Below, in pieces: positions 63,274-64,000 of a stretch of 64,000 nt of DNA (position 1 is the stretch's first letter; the number at the start of each line of letters is the position of its first letter). A program made the position numbers and the translations under genes. Under the pieces are notes generated by a model, which was given only the letters and a program-made list of their open reading frames with translations, had not been told where the DNA came from and ran no database searches. Where the stretch lies: positions 3,640,480 through 3,704,479 of the forward strand of contig LT629302.1 of NCBI GenBank assembly GCA_900104375.1. The letters are read 5' to 3'. Origin of the DNA: Flavobacteriaceae bacterium MAR_2010_188 (GTDB taxonomy: Bacteria; Bacteroidota; Bacteroidia; Flavobacteriales; Flavobacteriaceae).

Positions 63274-63699
63274 ATGTTACAGCCTAAAAGAACAAAATTC
63301 CGTAAGCAGCAGAAAGGACGAATGAAGGGTAACTCTGGTAGAGGTAATCTTCTGTCTTATGGAACGTTTGGTATAAAGTCTTTGGAGTCAGAATTTATTA
63401 CTGCAAGACAAATTGAAGCAGCGCGTATTGCTGCTACACGTTTCATGAAAAGAGAAGGTTCTATCTGGATCAAGATTTTCCCGGACAAGCCAATTACCAA
63501 GAAGCCTTTAGAGGTGCGTATGGGTAAAGGTAAAGGTGCTGTAGAATATTGGGTAGCTGTGGTAAAACCAGGAAGAATACTTTTTGAAGTGGGTGGTGTG
63601 CCATTAGAAACTGCTAAAGAAGCACTTAGACTAGCCGCGCAAAAATTACCGGTAAAAACAAAATTTGTAATAGCTCGAGATTTCGATAACGAAGCTTAA
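63274..63699 (+). CDS. rplP: 50S ribosomal protein uL16
   Basis: 141 residues: [58 protein letters not shown] and FVIARDF are family marks. L16 contacts the A-site tRNA elbow. Confidence 0.99.
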   Translation: MLQPKRTKFRKQQKGRMKGNSGRGNLLSYGTFGIKSLESEFITARQIEAARIAATRFMKREGSIWIKIFPDKPITKKPLEVRMGKGKGAVEYWVAVVKPGRILFEVGGVPLETAKEALRLAAQKLPVKTKFVIARDFDNEA

Positions 63700-63711
63700 G
63701 AAATAAGTATT

Positions 63712-63909
63712 ATGAAGCAATCAGACATATCTCAGTTGTCAACAGCTGAACTGAAAGAGAAATTGATGGAGACCAAAAAAAGTTATTCAGACTTAAAAAT
63801 GGCACATACCATTTCTCCGTTAGAAAATCCAATTCAACTGCGTAACGTTAGACGTTCCGTAGCTAGAATCGCAACAGAATTAACCAAAAGAGAATTACAA
63901 CAATTGTAA
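63712..63909 (+). CDS. rpmC: 50S ribosomal protein uL29
   Basis: 65 residues; KQSDISQLSTAELKEKLMET and NPIQLRNVRRSVARIATELT fit L29, a helical hairpin at the tunnel exit beside L23. It lies 12 bp after rplP. Confidence 0.98.
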   Translation: MKQSDISQLSTAELKEKLMETKKSYSDLKMAHTISPLENPIQLRNVRRSVARIATELTKRELQQL

Positions 63910-63920
63910 TCTGCTGAAAG

Positions 63921-64000
63921 ATGGAAAAAAGAAATTTAAGAAAAGAGCGTATCGGGGTTGTTACTAGTAACAAGATGCAGAAATCCATAGTGGTTGCCGA
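63921..64000 (+). CDS. rpsQ: 30S ribosomal protein uS17, 5' part
   Basis: Starts MEKRNLRKERIGVVTSNKMQ and continues KSIVVA to the window edge. The position after rpmC and the GVVTSNKMQKSIVV signature identify S17. Only the first 26 codons are in the window. Confidence 0.95.
   Translation, partial: MEKRNLRKERIGVVTSNKMQKSIVVA

Noticed and set aside
1-64000. tRNA, rRNA or insertion sequences
   Set aside because: No cloverleaf-like 70-90 nt segments with TTCRA arms, no rRNA blocks, and no transposase-like protein was seen when reading the spacers and proteins; a tRNAscan or IS search would settle it.

Overview
The window looks like chromosomal DNA of a marine or soil-type member of the Flavobacteriaceae (Bacteroidota). 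The evidence is an AT-rich sequence, SusC/SusD and TonB-linked proteins, a PorT type IX secretion protein and a type IX (T9SS) sorting tail, TamL-type lipoprotein Omp85, menaquinone-type UbiE, and repeated TAnnTTTG -7 promoter elements instead of TATAAT. Almost all genes are housekeeping genes. No rRNA, tRNA, CRISPR array, prophage or insertion sequence was seen.

Layout. The left edge (1-550) joins two broken genes: a minus-strand alpha/beta hydrolase and a plus-strand outer-membrane barrel tail. Then come pnp and rpsO, a small lipoprotein, accD, fbaA and tamL on the minus strand. Next are a TrmH-type methyltransferase, porT-ubiE, and the K+ uptake pair trkA-trkH. A three-gene cassette (KAS III-like synthase, methyltransferase, GT2 glycosyltransferase) and gcvP follow, then a UbiA-like membrane protein. 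A minus-strand run purK-purE-M3 peptidase-sigma-anti-sigma-like faces, across a shared promoter region, a fused hpt-adk gene and obg. So purine synthesis, salvage and AMP phosphorylation sit back to back. The centre holds a decayed K+ channel remnant, a DUF4136 lipoprotein, an SDR, a 2011-residue alpha-2-macroglobulin with a thioester motif, a TPR protein, mpl, a DUF1569 protein, radC, a deacetylase-like protein, a YjjG-like phosphatase and an unknown periplasmic protein. Then rarA, a rhomboid protease and rlmB; an arylsulfotransferase-like T9SS cargo; and a SusC-SusD-lipoprotein operon. An Omp85/POTRA protein is divergent from the str-S10 ribosomal operon (rpsL, rpsG, fusA, rpsJ, rplC, rplD, rplW, rplB, rpsS, rplV, rpsC, rplP, rpmC, start of rpsQ), which runs off the right edge.

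Most unusual signals. First, several intergenic spacers are built of degenerate 7-nt units whose phase is held over long stretches: 35 consecutive heptads fill the space between the SDR and the macroglobulin gene. The unit sequence drifts gradually along each array, and at two loci the heptads abut the same CCCGCC palindrome. I could not match this to a named element. Second, the hpt-adk fusion. Third, a KAS III/methyltransferase/glycosyltransferase cassette of unknown product. Fourth, a K+ channel fossil with a mutated selectivity filter. Fifth, a terminator and extragenic palindromes splitting rpsJ from rplC. Sixth, an AccD lacking all four zinc-ribbon cysteines. Seventh, a TonB-plug-like phrase inside the macroglobulin. 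Eighth, -7 elements so close to start codons that they move two starts and suggest near-leaderless mRNAs.
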